Both the position numbers and the translations under genes were made by a program. A DNA stretch of 64,000 nt from JACCWP01 sp963801045 (GTDB lineage Bacteria; Actinomycetota; Actinomycetes; Propionibacteriales; Nocardioidaceae): positions 310,001 to 374,000 of the forward strand of contig CAWDDC010000004.1 of assembly GCA_963801045.1 (NCBI GenBank), written 5' to 3'. The notes under the pieces were generated by a model. The model was not told the origin of the DNA. It worked only from the letters and a program-made list of their open reading frames with translations, and ran no database searches. Positions 45,272-53,691 of the stretch are shown piece after piece (the stretch's first letter is position 1; each line of letters opens with the position of its first letter).

Positions 45272-45580
45272 ATGGCGGGACAGAAGATCCGCATCAGGCT
45301 CAAGGCGTACGACCACGAGGTCATCGACTCGTCGGCGCGCAAGATCGTCGACACGGTGACCCGTACCGGCGCCCGGGTCGCGGGCCCGGTGCCGTTGCCG
45401 ACGGAGAAGAACGTCTTCTGCGTCATCCGGTCGCCGCACAAGTACAAGGACAGCCGCGAGCACTTCGAGATGCGCACCCACAAGCGCTTGATCGACATCA
45501 TCGACCCGACGCCCAAGACCGTCGACTCGTTGATGCGTCTCGACCTGCCGGCGGGCGTCGACATCGAGATCAAGCTCTGA
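45272..45580 (+). CDS. rpsJ: 30S ribosomal protein S10
   Basis: A 102-residue S10 from the ATG at 45272 behind GACGAAGGC. KIRIRLKAYDHEVIDSSARK, GPVPLPTEKNVFCVIRSPH and FEMRTHKRLIDIIDPTPKT are characteristic. It is a 30S head protein and a NusG/Nus-factor partner in antitermination. It is the first gene of the S10 cluster. Confidence 0.98.
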   Translation: MAGQKIRIRLKAYDHEVIDSSARKIVDTVTRTGARVAGPVPLPTEKNVFCVIRSPHKYKDSREHFEMRTHKRLIDIIDPTPKTVDSLMRLDLPAGVDIEIKL

Positions 45581-45605
45581 GGCTGCAGAGGAAATCCACG
45601 GACCC

Positions 45606-46277
45606 ATGAGCAGACACACACGAACCGTCCGCGGGCTGCTGGGCACCAAGCTCGGCATGACCCAGGTGTGGGACGACGCCAACCGCATCGTGCCGGTGAC
45701 GGTGATCGCCGCCGGCACCAACATCGTGACTCAGGTGCGCAAGCCCGAGACCGACGGCTACTCCGCCGTCCAGCTCGGCTTCGGCGAGATCCCGGGCCGC
45801 AAGGTGACCAAGCCGGAGGCCGGGCACTTCGCCAAGGCCGGCGTCACCCCGCGCCGGCACCTGGTCGAGATCCGCACCGACGACGCCGCCGACTACGAGC
45901 CCGGCCAGGAGCTGTCGCCCGACCTGTTCACCCCCGGTGAGCAGGTCGACGTGACCGCCACCAGCAAGGGCAAGGGCTTCGCGGGCGTCATGAAGCGGCA
46001 CGGCTTCCACGGCGTCGGCGCCTCGCACGGTGCGCACCGCAACCACCGCAAGCCCGGCTCCATCGGCGGGTGCGCCACACCGGCCCGGGTGTTCAAGGGC
46101 ATGAAGATGGCCGGCCGGATGGGCGGCGAGGCGGTCACCACGCTCAACCTGACCGTGCACTCGGTCGACGTCGACAAGGGTCTGCTGCTGCTCGTCGGCG
46201 CCGTGCCCGGTCCCCGAGGGGGCCTGGTGATGGTCCGCGGCGGCGTCAAGGCCAAGCAGAGGGAGGCCGCCAAGTGA
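45606..46277 (+). CDS. rplC: 50S ribosomal protein L3
   Basis: A 223-residue L3 from the ATG at 45606. RGLLGTKLGMTQVWDDANR, GKGFAGVMKRHGFHGVGASH with GAHRNHRKPGSIGGC, and FKGMKMAGRMGGEAVTTLNL are signatures. L3 reaches the peptidyl-transferase centre and helps start 50S assembly. The stop overlaps the rplD start. Confidence 0.98.
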   Translation: MSRHTRTVRGLLGTKLGMTQVWDDANRIVPVTVIAAGTNIVTQVRKPETDGYSAVQLGFGEIPGRKVTKPEAGHFAKAGVTPRRHLVEIRTDDAADYEPGQELSPDLFTPGEQVDVTATSKGKGFAGVMKRHGFHGVGASHGAHRNHRKPGSIGGCATPARVFKGMKMAGRMGGEAVTTLNLTVHSVDVDKGLLLLVGAVPGPRGGLVMVRGGVKAKQREAAK

Positions 46278-46927
46278 CCAGCATCGACGTGCGCGACGCC
46301 TCCGGCAAGAAGTCCGGCAGCGTCGACCTGCCCGCCGAGATCTTCGACGTCCAGGTCAACATCCCGCTGATCCACCAGGTCGTCGTCGGGCAGCAGGCGG
46401 CCGCCCGCCAGGGCACCGCCTCGACCAAGACCCGCGCCGAGGTCGCCGGCGGTGGGCGCAAGCCCTACCGCCAGAAGGGCACCGGCCGGGCTCGCCAGGG
46501 CTCGATCCGCGCACCCCAGTTCACCGGCGGTGGCGTGGTGCACGGCCCGTCCCCGCGCTCGTACGACCAGCGCACGCCCAAGAAGATGAAGGCCGCCGCC
46601 CTGCGCGGTGCCCTGTCCGACCGGGCCCGCGGCGAGCGGGTGCACGTGGTCGAGAGCCTGGTCGAGGGGGACACCCCGTCGACCAGGTCCGCGCTGGCCG
46701 CGCTGCGCAGCCTCACCGAGCGGCCGCGCGCCCTGGTGGTGCTCGACCGCGACGACGAGGTCTCCTGGCTGAGCCTGCGCAACGACCGCGGCGTGCACCT
46801 GGTCTTCGTCGACCAGCTCAACACCTACGACGTGCTGGTGAGTGACGACGTCGTGTTCACCAAGGCCGCCTACGACGCGTTCGTGGCGGGCCGCACCCCG
46901 GCCGGCGAGAGCGAGGGCGACAAGTGA
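46274..46927 (+). CDS. rplD: 50S ribosomal protein L4
   Basis: A 217-residue L4 from the GTG at 46274 overlapping rplC. The exit-tunnel loop region is TRAEVAGGGRKPYRQKGTGRAR with GSIRAPQFTGGGVVHGP. The C-part has LNTYDVLVSDDVVFTKAAYD. It overlaps rplW by 4 nt. In E. coli L4 represses the S10 operon; whether it does so here cannot be seen. Confidence 0.98.
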   Translation: MTSIDVRDASGKKSGSVDLPAEIFDVQVNIPLIHQVVVGQQAAARQGTASTKTRAEVAGGGRKPYRQKGTGRARQGSIRAPQFTGGGVVHGPSPRSYDQRTPKKMKAAALRGALSDRARGERVHVVESLVEGDTPSTRSALAALRSLTERPRALVVLDRDDEVSWLSLRNDRGVHLVFVDQLNTYDVLVSDDVVFTKAAYDAFVAGRTPAGESEGDK

Positions 46928-47229
46928 GCACCATCCACAAGGAAGCCCGCGACGTGCTGATCGCCCCGGTGGTCAGCGAGAAGAGCTACGGGCTGCTGGA
47001 CCAGAACAAGTACACGTTCCTGGTCCGCAAGGACGCGAACAAGACCGAGATCAAGATCGCCGTGGAACAGGTCTTCTCGGTCCGGGTCACCGCCGTGAAC
47101 ACGGTCAACCGCGTCGGCAAGCGGCGCCGTACCCGCCAGGGCTACGGCTCCCGTCCCGACACCAAGCGGGCGATCGTGAGCGTGGCCGAGGGCCAGCGCA
47201 TCGACATCTTCTCCGGCCCCGGCGCCTGA
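46924..47229 (+). CDS. rplW: 50S ribosomal protein L23
   Basis: A 101-residue L23. The GTG at 46924 overlaps the rplD stop. VLIAPVVSEKSYGLLDQNKYTF and VRVTAVNTVNRVGKRRRTRQ are typical. L23 lies at the tunnel exit and docks trigger factor and SRP. Confidence 0.97.
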   Translation: MSTIHKEARDVLIAPVVSEKSYGLLDQNKYTFLVRKDANKTEIKIAVEQVFSVRVTAVNTVNRVGKRRRTRQGYGSRPDTKRAIVSVAEGQRIDIFSGPGA

Positions 47230-47264
47230 GCGGGCCGGGCTGAGAAGACGAGAGGACTGACACC

Positions 47265-48098
47265 ATGGCCATCCGCAAGTACAAGCCGACCACCCCGGGC
47301 CGTCGCGGCTCGTCGGTCGCCGACTTCGTCGAGATCACGCGCACGACGCCCGAGAAGTCGCTGGTCCGTCCGCTGCCCAAGAAGGGCGGGCGCAACAACC
47401 AGGGCCGCATCACCACCCGGCACCAGGGTGGTGGCCACAAGCGTGCCTACCGGATCATCGACTTCCGTCGCTACGACAAGGACGGCGTGCCGGCCACGGT
47501 CGCGCACATCGAGTACGACCCCAACCGCACCGCCCGGATCGCGCTGCTGCACTACGCCGACGGCGAGAAGCGCTACATCGTGGCGCCGCAGGGCCTGCGC
47601 CAGGGCACACCGGTCGAGGCGGGTCCGTCGGCCGACATCAAGCCGGGCAACAACCTCCCGCTGCGCAACATCCCGGTCGGCACCACGGTGCACGCCGTCG
47701 AGCTCCGTCCGGGCGGCGGGGCCAAGATGGGCCGCTCCGCCGGTGCCTCGGTGCAGCTCGTCGCCAAGGAGGGCCCGCGGGCCCAGCTGCGGCTGCCGTC
47801 GGGCGAGATGCGCTACGTCGACGTGCGCTGCCGGGCGACGGTCGGTGAGGTCGGCAACGCCGAGCAGTCCAACATCAACTGGGGCAAGGCCGGCCGGATG
47901 CGCTGGAAGGGCAAGCGCCCGACCGTCCGCGGTGTCGCCATGAACCCGGTCGACCACCCGCACGGTGGTGGCGAGGGCAAGACCTCGGGTGGGCGGCACC
48001 CGGTCTCGCCGTGGGGCCAGGCCGAGGGCCGTACGCGCAAGCGCAAGGCCAGCGACCAGCTGATCGTCCGCCGCCGCAAGTCCGGCAAGCGGCGCTGA
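47265..48098 (+). CDS. rplB: 50S ribosomal protein L2
   Basis: A 277-residue L2 from the ATG at 47265. RNNQGRITTRHQGGGHKRAY, GAKMGRSAGASVQLVAKEG and the most conserved stretch AMNPVDHPHGGGEGKTSGG are present, including the histidine linked to peptidyl-transfer support. Intact. Confidence 0.98.
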   Translation: MAIRKYKPTTPGRRGSSVADFVEITRTTPEKSLVRPLPKKGGRNNQGRITTRHQGGGHKRAYRIIDFRRYDKDGVPATVAHIEYDPNRTARIALLHYADGEKRYIVAPQGLRQGTPVEAGPSADIKPGNNLPLRNIPVGTTVHAVELRPGGGAKMGRSAGASVQLVAKEGPRAQLRLPSGEMRYVDVRCRATVGEVGNAEQSNINWGKAGRMRWKGKRPTVRGVAMNPVDHPHGGGEGKTSGGRHPVSPWGQAEGRTRKRKASDQLIVRRRKSGKRR

Positions 48099-48114
48099 GG
48101 AAGGGACCGAAGAC

Positions 48115-48396
48115 ATGCCACGCAGCCTGAAGAAGGGCCCCTTCGTCGACGACCACCTGATCAAGAAGGTGGACACGCAGAACGAGGCGGGCAGCAAGAA
48201 CGTCATCAAGACCTGGTCGCGGCGCTCCATGATCGTGCCGGCCATGATCGGTCACACGATCGCCGTGCACGACGGCCGCAAGCATGTCCCGGTCTTCGTG
48301 ACCGAGTCCATGGTGGGCCACAAGCTCGGCGAGTTCGCGCCCACGCGGACCTTCCGGGGCCACGACAAGGACGACCGCAAGAGCCGCCGCCGCTGA
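48115..48396 (+). CDS. rpsS: 30S ribosomal protein S19
   Basis: A 93-residue S19 from the ATG at 48115 behind GGAAGGGACCG. PRSLKKGPFVDDHLIKKV and WSRRSMIVPAMIGHTIAVHD with GHKLGEFAPTRTFRGH are signatures. It binds 16S rRNA in the 30S head with S13. Confidence 0.98.
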   Translation: MPRSLKKGPFVDDHLIKKVDTQNEAGSKNVIKTWSRRSMIVPAMIGHTIAVHDGRKHVPVFVTESMVGHKLGEFAPTRTFRGHDKDDRKSRRR

Positions 48397-48435
48397 GGCG
48401 CGGACCGACACGGACGATACGAGGAAGTTGCGCAG

Positions 48436-48879
48436 ATGAGTGTTGCAGAGCGCCGACGGGTCACCGCCCGTCGCGACAGCCTGCTGGGCGACGAGCCCGG
48501 GGCCTTCGCGGTCGCGCGGTTCGCCCGCGTGACGCCGATGAAGGCACGCCGTGTCGTCGACCTCGTACGTGGTCTCCCGGTCGACGACGCGCTGGCCCTG
48601 CTGCGGTTCGCGCCGCAGGCCGCCGCCGAGACGGTCTACAAGACGCTCGAGAGCGCCGTCGCCAACGCGACCGGCGGCGAGGACCTCGACCGGGCCACCC
48701 TGGTCATCACCCGAGCCCACGTCGACGAGGGCCCCACCCTCAAGCGGTTCCGGCCGCGCGCGCAGGGTCGCGCCTACCGGATCAACAAGCGCACCAGCCA
48801 CATCACGCTGGTGGTCCAGCCGCGCGACGACACGTCGGACACCGCGCCGGCCACCGGTACGAAGAGGAGGTCCCGCTAG
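48436..48879 (+). CDS. rplV: 50S ribosomal protein L22
   Basis: A 147-residue L22. The core starts with VARFARVTPMKARRVVDLVRG, then LESAVANATGG and TLKRFRPRAQGRAYRINKRT, the tunnel hairpin region. About 25 residues precede the core from the ATG at 48436, more than in many homologues, but a GAGGAAG ribosome binding site supports this start. The stop shares its last base with the rpsC GTG. Confidence 0.96.
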   Translation: MSVAERRRVTARRDSLLGDEPGAFAVARFARVTPMKARRVVDLVRGLPVDDALALLRFAPQAAAETVYKTLESAVANATGGEDLDRATLVITRAHVDEGPTLKRFRPRAQGRAYRINKRTSHITLVVQPRDDTSDTAPATGTKRRSR

Positions 48880-49787
48880 TGGGACAGAAGGTCAACCCGC
48901 ACGGGTTCCGACTCGGCATCTCCACCGACCACAAGAGCCGCTGGTACGCCGGCGACCTCTACAAGGCGTACGTCGGTGAGGACGTCAAGATCCGCCGCCT
49001 GCTCTCCAAGGGCATGGACCGGGCCGGCATCTCCAAGGTCGAGATCGAGCGCACCCGCGACCGCGTACGCGTCGACATCCACACCGCCCGGCCGGGCATC
49101 GTCATCGGCCGTCGCGGCGCGGAGGCCGAGCGCATCCGTGGCGACCTCGAGAAGCTGACCGGCAAGCAGGTCCAGCTGAACATCCTCGAGGTCAAGAACC
49201 CCGAGATGGACGCCCAGCTGGTCGCGCAGGGCGTGGCCGAGCAGCTGTCCGGCCGGGTGCAGTTCCGGCGCGCCATGCGCAAGGCGCTGCAGACGACCAT
49301 GCGCAGCGGCGCGCTCGGCGTCAAGGTGCAGTGCGCCGGACGACTCGGCGGCACCGAGATGTCGCGCTCGGAGTTCTACCGCGAGGGCCGGGTGCCGCTG
49401 CACACGCTGCGCGCCGACGTCGACTACGGGTTCTACGAGGCCAAGACCACGTTCGGCCGGATCGGCGTGAAGGTCTGGATCTACAAGGGCGAGGTGGCGG
49501 GCAGCCGCGCCGAGCGCGAGGCCCAGGCGGCGGCGCGTGCCGCCGCTGCCGGCCGCAACCGGCCGACCCGCGGCCGCCGCCCCGAGCGCGGCGGCGAGCG
49601 CCGTCCGGCCCGCGGCGCCGAGGGCGGACAGCCCGCCGGTCAGGGCGCCCCTGCCGAGCAGTCCCCGGCCGCCCCGACGGCCGAGGCTCCGGCAGCCGCC
49701 GCTCCGGCCACCGCCTCGACCACGGCCCCGTCGGCCGCCCCGACCTCTGCCCCCACCACGGCCCCGACCACCGGACAGGAGGGCTGA
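48879..49787 (+). CDS. rpsC: 30S ribosomal protein S3 with low-complexity tail
   Basis: 302 residues from the GTG at 48879. The KH domain has GIVIGRRGAEAERIRGDLEK and the C-domain has GVKVQCAGRLGGTEMSR and ADVDYGFYEAKTTFGRIGVK. The last 80 residues are first Arg/Gly-rich (TRGRRPERGGERRPARG) and then Ala/Pro/Thr-rich, a probably disordered extension common in actinobacteria but long here. S3 helps form the mRNA entry site. Confidence 0.97.
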   Translation: MGQKVNPHGFRLGISTDHKSRWYAGDLYKAYVGEDVKIRRLLSKGMDRAGISKVEIERTRDRVRVDIHTARPGIVIGRRGAEAERIRGDLEKLTGKQVQLNILEVKNPEMDAQLVAQGVAEQLSGRVQFRRAMRKALQTTMRSGALGVKVQCAGRLGGTEMSRSEFYREGRVPLHTLRADVDYGFYEAKTTFGRIGVKVWIYKGEVAGSRAEREAQAAARAAAAGRNRPTRGRRPERGGERRPARGAEGGQPAGQGAPAEQSPAAPTAEAPAAAAPATASTTAPSAAPTSAPTTAPTTGQEG

Positions 49788-49790
49788 CGC

Positions 49791-50210
49791 ATGCTGATCC
49801 CGCGCAGGGTCAAGCACCGCAAGCAGCACCACCCCACCCGTCGTGGCCTGGCCAAGGGCGGGACGTCGCTGGCGTTCGGCGACTTCGGGATCCAGGCGCT
49901 CGAGGGTCACTACGTGACCAACCGCCAGATCGAGTCCGCCCGGATCGCGATGACCCGCCACATCAAGCGTGGCGGCAAGGTGTGGATCAACATCTACCCC
50001 GACCGGCCGTTGACCAAGAAGCCTGCCGAGACCCGGATGGGTTCCGGCAAGGGTTCGCCGGAGTGGTGGATCGCCAACGTCAAGGCCGGCCGGGTGATGT
50101 TCGAGCTGTCCGGCGTCGACGAGACCGTGGCGCGCGAGGCGCTGCGGCGGGCGATGCACAAGCTCCCGATGAAGTGCCGGTTCGTGACCCGCGAGGCAGG
50201 TGAGTACTGA
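49791..50210 (+). CDS. rplP: 50S ribosomal protein L16
   Basis: A 139-residue L16 from the ATG at 49791. MLIPRRVKHRKQHHPTRRG, GDFGIQALEGHYVTNRQIES and PAETRMGSGKGSPEWWIANV are signatures. It binds near the A-site tRNA elbow. It overlaps rpmC by one base. Confidence 0.98.
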   Translation: MLIPRRVKHRKQHHPTRRGLAKGGTSLAFGDFGIQALEGHYVTNRQIESARIAMTRHIKRGGKVWINIYPDRPLTKKPAETRMGSGKGSPEWWIANVKAGRVMFELSGVDETVAREALRRAMHKLPMKCRFVTREAGEY

Positions 50211-50440
50211 TGGCTGCGACGATCACCGCGGCCGAGCTGCGCGCGCTCGAGGCCGACGACCTGGCCGAGAAGCTGCGCGAGGCCAAGGAGGAGCTGTTCA
50301 ACCTCCGCTTCCAGGCCGCCACCGGCCAGCTGGAGAGCCACGGCCGGCTGCGCACCGTCCGGCACGACATCGCGCGCATCTACACGGTGCTGCGCGAGCG
50401 CGAGCTGGGCATCATCGAGTCCGAGACGAGTGAGGCATGA
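50210..50440 (+). CDS. rpmC: 50S ribosomal protein L29
   Basis: A 76-residue L29. The ATG at 50210 overlaps the rplP stop. AAELRALEADDLAEKLREAK, EELFNLRFQAATGQLESHGR and the RxxRxDIARIYTVLRERE helix are typical. It lies at the tunnel exit beside L23. It overlaps rpsQ by 4 nt. Confidence 0.97.
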   Translation: MAATITAAELRALEADDLAEKLREAKEELFNLRFQAATGQLESHGRLRTVRHDIARIYTVLRERELGIIESETSEA

Positions 50441-50718
50441 GCACCGACCAGACCGAGCTGCAGGACGAGCGCCACCGCCGCAAGACCTTTGAGGGCCTGG
50501 TGGTGAGCGACAAGATGGACAAGACCGTCGTGGTCATCGTCGAGGACCGCGTCAAGCACCCGCTGTACGGCAAGGTGCTGCGCCGCAACTCCAAGCTCAA
50601 GGCGCACGACGAGCGCAACCAGTGCGGCACCGGCGACCGGGTGCTGCTGATGGAGACCCGGCCGTCGTCGGCGACCAAGCGCTGGCGGGTCGTGGAGATT
50701 CTGGAGAAGGCCAAGTGA
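50437..50718 (+). CDS. rpsQ: 30S ribosomal protein S17
   Basis: A 93-residue S17 from the ATG at 50437. FEGLVVSDKMDKTVVVIVED, VKHPLYGKVLRRNSKLKAHD and GDRVLLMETRPSSATKRWRV are characteristic of this OB-fold 16S rRNA binder. The TGA overlaps the rplN GTG. Confidence 0.97.
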   Translation: MSTDQTELQDERHRRKTFEGLVVSDKMDKTVVVIVEDRVKHPLYGKVLRRNSKLKAHDERNQCGTGDRVLLMETRPSSATKRWRVVEILEKAK

Positions 50719-51086
50719 TCCAGCAGGAGTCGCGGCTCAAGGTCGCCGACAACACCGGTGCCAAGGAGATCTTGTGCATCCGGGTGCTCGGTGGCTCCGG
50801 CCGTCGCTACGCCGGGATCGGCGACGTCATCGTCGCCACCGTCAAGGACGCGATCCCCGGCGGCAACGTCAAGAAGGGCGAGGTCGTCAAGGCCGTCATC
50901 GTGCGCACCGTCAAGGAGCGCCGGCGGCCCGACGGCAGCTACATCCGCTTCGACGAGAACGCCGCCGTGATCTTGCGCGAGAGCAGTGGTGAGCCGCGCG
51001 GGACCCGCATCTTCGGGCCGGTCGGCCGCGAGCTGCGCGAGAAGCGGTTCATGCGGATCATCTCGCTCGCACCGGAGGTGTTGTGA
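50715..51086 (+). CDS. rplN: 50S ribosomal protein L14
   Basis: A 123-residue L14. The GTG at 50715 overlaps the rpsQ stop; in-frame upstream sequence belongs to rpsQ. MIQQESRLKVADNTGAKEIL, ATVKDAIPGGNVKKGEVVKA and RFDENAAVIL with PRGTRIFGPVGRELR are diagnostic. It binds 23S rRNA and L19 at the intersubunit face. Confidence 0.98.
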   Translation: MIQQESRLKVADNTGAKEILCIRVLGGSGRRYAGIGDVIVATVKDAIPGGNVKKGEVVKAVIVRTVKERRRPDGSYIRFDENAAVILRESSGEPRGTRIFGPVGRELREKRFMRIISLAPEVL

Positions 51087-51460
51087 TGCCGAACCACCTG
51101 AGCATCAAGAAGGGCGACCTGGTCCGCGTCGTCGCGGGCCGCGACAAGGGCGTCGAGGGCCGCGTCATCGCGGTGCGTGCCGAGCAGGGCCGCGTCCTGG
51201 TCGAGGGCGTCAACCGGGTCAAGCGGCACACCAAGGTCGTCCGCCAGGGCGGCCGCGGCGGCACCACCGGCGGCATCGTCACGCAGGAGGCTGCGGTCGA
51301 CGTCTCCAACGTGATGCTGCTGGTCGAGGTCGACGGTGACAAGGTGCCCACCCGGATCGGTTTCCGCCGCGACGAGGTCGAGAAGACCCGTCCCGACGGC
51401 ACGACGTACACCGCACAACGCAGCGTCCGGATCGCGAAGCGGACCGGCGAGGAGATCTGA
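51086..51460 (+). CDS. rplX: 50S ribosomal protein L24
   Basis: A 124-residue L24. I take the ATG at 51086, 7 nt after CGGAGG, over the GTG one codon earlier. The KOW motif SIKKGDLVRVVAGRDKGVEG, VEGVNRVKRHTKVVRQGG and PTRIGFRRDEVEKTRPDG are typical. It is an early 50S assembly protein. Its last base starts the rplE ATG. Confidence 0.96.
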   Translation: MPNHLSIKKGDLVRVVAGRDKGVEGRVIAVRAEQGRVLVEGVNRVKRHTKVVRQGGRGGTTGGIVTQEAAVDVSNVMLLVEVDGDKVPTRIGFRRDEVEKTRPDGTTYTAQRSVRIAKRTGEEI

Positions 51461-52032
51461 TGAGCACCACCCAGACCGAGCAGCCGACGATCCCGCGGCT
51501 CAAGGCGCGCTACCGCGAGGAGGTCGCGCCGGCCCTGCGGGAGCAGTTCGCCTACCCCAACGTCATGCAGGTTCCCGGCCTGACCAAGATCGTCGTCAAC
51601 ATGGGGGTCGGCGAGGCGGCCCGCGACTCCAAGCTGATCGAGGGCGCGATCCGCGACCTGACCACGATCACCGGCCAGAAGCCGCAGGTCACCAAGGCCC
51701 GCAAGTCGATCGCGCAGTTCAAGCTGCGCGAGGGCATGCCGATCGGCTGCCACGTGACGCTGCGCGGCGACCGGATGTGGGAGTTCCTCGACCGGCTGCT
51801 CTCGCTGGCGCTTCCCCGCATCCGGGACTTCCGCGGCCTGTCGCCGACCCAGTTCGACGGCAACGGCAACTACACCTTCGGTCTCACCGAGCAGGTCATG
51901 TTCCACGAGATCGACCAGGACAGGATCGACCGCCCCCGGGGCATGGACATCACGGTCGTGACCACCGCTACCGAGGACGAGCAGGGCCGGGCCCTGCTCA
52001 AGCAGCTCGGCTTCCCCTTCAAGGAGTCCTGA
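51460..52032 (+). CDS. rplE: 50S ribosomal protein L5
   Basis: A 190-residue L5 from the ATG at 51460. LREQFAYPNVMQVPGLTKIV, GQKPQVTKARKSIAQFKLRE and LPRIRDFRGLSPTQFDGNGN are signatures. It binds 5S rRNA in the central protuberance. The N-terminal ten residues are variable in this family. Confidence 0.98.
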   Translation: MSTTQTEQPTIPRLKARYREEVAPALREQFAYPNVMQVPGLTKIVVNMGVGEAARDSKLIEGAIRDLTTITGQKPQVTKARKSIAQFKLREGMPIGCHVTLRGDRMWEFLDRLLSLALPRIRDFRGLSPTQFDGNGNYTFGLTEQVMFHEIDQDRIDRPRGMDITVVTTATEDEQGRALLKQLGFPFKES

Positions 52033-52035
52033 CCG

Positions 52036-52221
52036 ATGGCCAAGACAGCCCTCGTCGTCAAGCAGCAGCGGACGCCCAGGTACAAGGTCCGTGGCTACAC
52101 CCGGTGCCAGCGATGCGGCCGGCCGCGCGCCGTGTTCCGCAAGTTCGGCCTGTGCCGGATCTGTCTGCGCGAGATGGCGCACCGCGGCGAGCTCCCCGGC
52201 GTCACCAAGAGCAGCTGGTGA
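52036..52221 (+). CDS. rpsN: 30S ribosomal protein S14, zinc-binding type Z
   Basis: A 61-residue S14 from the ATG at 52036. The zinc site is CQRCGRP near residue 24 with CRICLRE near residue 40, so this is the short C+ form. It ends with the conserved GVTKSSW. A zinc-free paralogue, if any, lies outside this window. Confidence 0.98.
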   Translation: MAKTALVVKQQRTPRYKVRGYTRCQRCGRPRAVFRKFGLCRICLREMAHRGELPGVTKSSW

Positions 52222-52285
52222 CCCACCACGTCGTCGAAGGTCCGGCCCAGGCCGGAAACCACGACGGGAAAGTAGTACTCACACC

Positions 52286-52693
52286 ATGACGATGACCGAC
52301 CCGATCGCAGACATGCTGACCCGGCTGCGCAACGGCAACCAGGCCTTCCACGACACGGTGAGCATGCCCTCGAGCAAGCTCAAGACCGGTGTTGCCGCGA
52401 TCCTCCAGCAGGAGGGTTACATCTCCTCCTGGAAGGTCGAGGAGCCGCGCGAGGACGAGGTGGGCAAGACGCTGACCCTCGTGCTCAAGTACGGCCCGCA
52501 GCGCGAGCGCGCCCTGGCCGGCGTGCGCCGGATCTCGAAGCCGGGCCTGCGGGTCTACGCCAAGCACACCGCCCTGCCGCGGGTGCTCGGCGGCCTCGGG
52601 GTCGCGATCATCTCGACCAGCGACGGGCTGCTGACCGACCGGCAGGCCAACCACCGAGGCGTGGGCGGGGAAGTCCTCGCCTTCGTCTGGTGA
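52286..52693 (+). CDS. rpsH: 30S ribosomal protein S8
   Basis: A 135-residue S8 from the ATG at 52286, 64 nt after rpsN. MTDPIADMLTRLRNGNQAFH, ISKPGLRVYAKHTALPRVLG and GVAIISTSDGLLTDRQA with GEVLAFVW are signatures. In E. coli S8 represses the spc operon at rplE; no such site is evident here. Confidence 0.98.
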   Translation: MTMTDPIADMLTRLRNGNQAFHDTVSMPSSKLKTGVAAILQQEGYISSWKVEEPREDEVGKTLTLVLKYGPQRERALAGVRRISKPGLRVYAKHTALPRVLGGLGVAIISTSDGLLTDRQANHRGVGGEVLAFVW

Positions 52694-52718
52694 CGACGGG
52701 ACAGGGAGGAGACATCTG

Positions 52719-53261
52719 ATGTCACGTATCGGCAAGATGCCCATCACGATCCCGTCCGGTGTCGACGTCGCCGTCGACGGCCAGCACGTACGGGTCACAG
52801 GGCCCAAGGGCGAGCTGGCACACACCGTCGTGGAGCCGATCACCGTCGACCGCAGCGACGACGGCCCGCTCGAGGTGCGACGGCCCAACGACGAGCGCAC
52901 CAGCCGGGCGCTGCACGGGTTGTCGCGCACCCTGCTGGCGAACATGGTCATCGGCGTCACCGACGGCTACGAGAAGAAGCTCGAGATCGTCGGCGTCGGC
53001 TACCGGGTCCTGTCGAAGGGCCCGACCGCCATCGAGCTGAACCTCGGCTACAGCCACGCGATCACCTTCGAGGCGCCGGACGGCGTGACGTTCGCGGTCG
53101 AGTCGCCGACCAGGTTCTCGGTGGCCGGTATCGACAAGCAGCTGGTCGGTGAGGTCGCCGCCAACATCCGCAAGCTGCGCAAGCCCGAGCCGTACAAGGG
53201 CAAGGGCATCCGCTACGCGGGCGAGCAGGTCCGACGCAAGGTCGGAAAGGCAGGGAAGTAG
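52719..53261 (+). CDS. rplF: 50S ribosomal protein L6
   Basis: A 180-residue L6 from the ATG at 52719 behind GGGAGGAG. SRIGKMPITIPSGVDVAVDG, RTLLANMVIGVTDGYEKKLE and the C-terminal PEPYKGKGIRYAGEQVRRKV are conserved. It sits near the sarcin-ricin loop. It is followed at 3 nt by rplR. Confidence 0.98.
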   Translation: MSRIGKMPITIPSGVDVAVDGQHVRVTGPKGELAHTVVEPITVDRSDDGPLEVRRPNDERTSRALHGLSRTLLANMVIGVTDGYEKKLEIVGVGYRVLSKGPTAIELNLGYSHAITFEAPDGVTFAVESPTRFSVAGIDKQLVGEVAANIRKLRKPEPYKGKGIRYAGEQVRRKVGKAGK

Positions 53262-53264
53262 ACG

Positions 53265-53648
53265 ATGGCGATCGCACTGAAGCAGAAGAAGTCGGTCGCG
53301 GGGCGCACCGCCTCGCGGCTGCGCCGGCAGGTCCGGGGCCGCAAGAAGGTGTCCGGCACGACCGAGCGGCCGCGGCTGGTCGTCACCCGGTCCAGCCGGC
53401 ACATCGTCGCCCAGGTGGTCGACGACGTCGAGGGGCGCACGCTGGCCTCCGCGAGCTCGATGGAGGCCGACCTGCGCGGTCTGTCCGACGACAAGACCGC
53501 CAAGGCCAAGCGGGTGGGCGAGCTGGTGGCCGACCGGGCCAAGGCCGCCGGGGTCGCGACCGTGGTCTTCGACCGGGCGGGCAACCGCTACCACGGGCGG
53601 GTCGCGGCTCTGGCCGACGGCGCCCGCGAGGGCGGGCTCGCCTTCTGA
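53265..53648 (+). CDS. rplR: 50S ribosomal protein L18
   Basis: A 127-residue L18 from the ATG at 53265. RKKVSGTTERPRLVVTRSSR, HIVAQVVDDVEGRTLASAS and VVFDRAGNRYHGRVAALADG are typical. It binds 5S rRNA with L5. Confidence 0.98.
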   Translation: MAIALKQKKSVAGRTASRLRRQVRGRKKVSGTTERPRLVVTRSSRHIVAQVVDDVEGRTLASASSMEADLRGLSDDKTAKAKRVGELVADRAKAAGVATVVFDRAGNRYHGRVAALADGAREGGLAF

Positions 53649-53691
53649 TGCTGAATTCGAGTGTGCGCAAGCAAGGGAAGAGGGACATCTG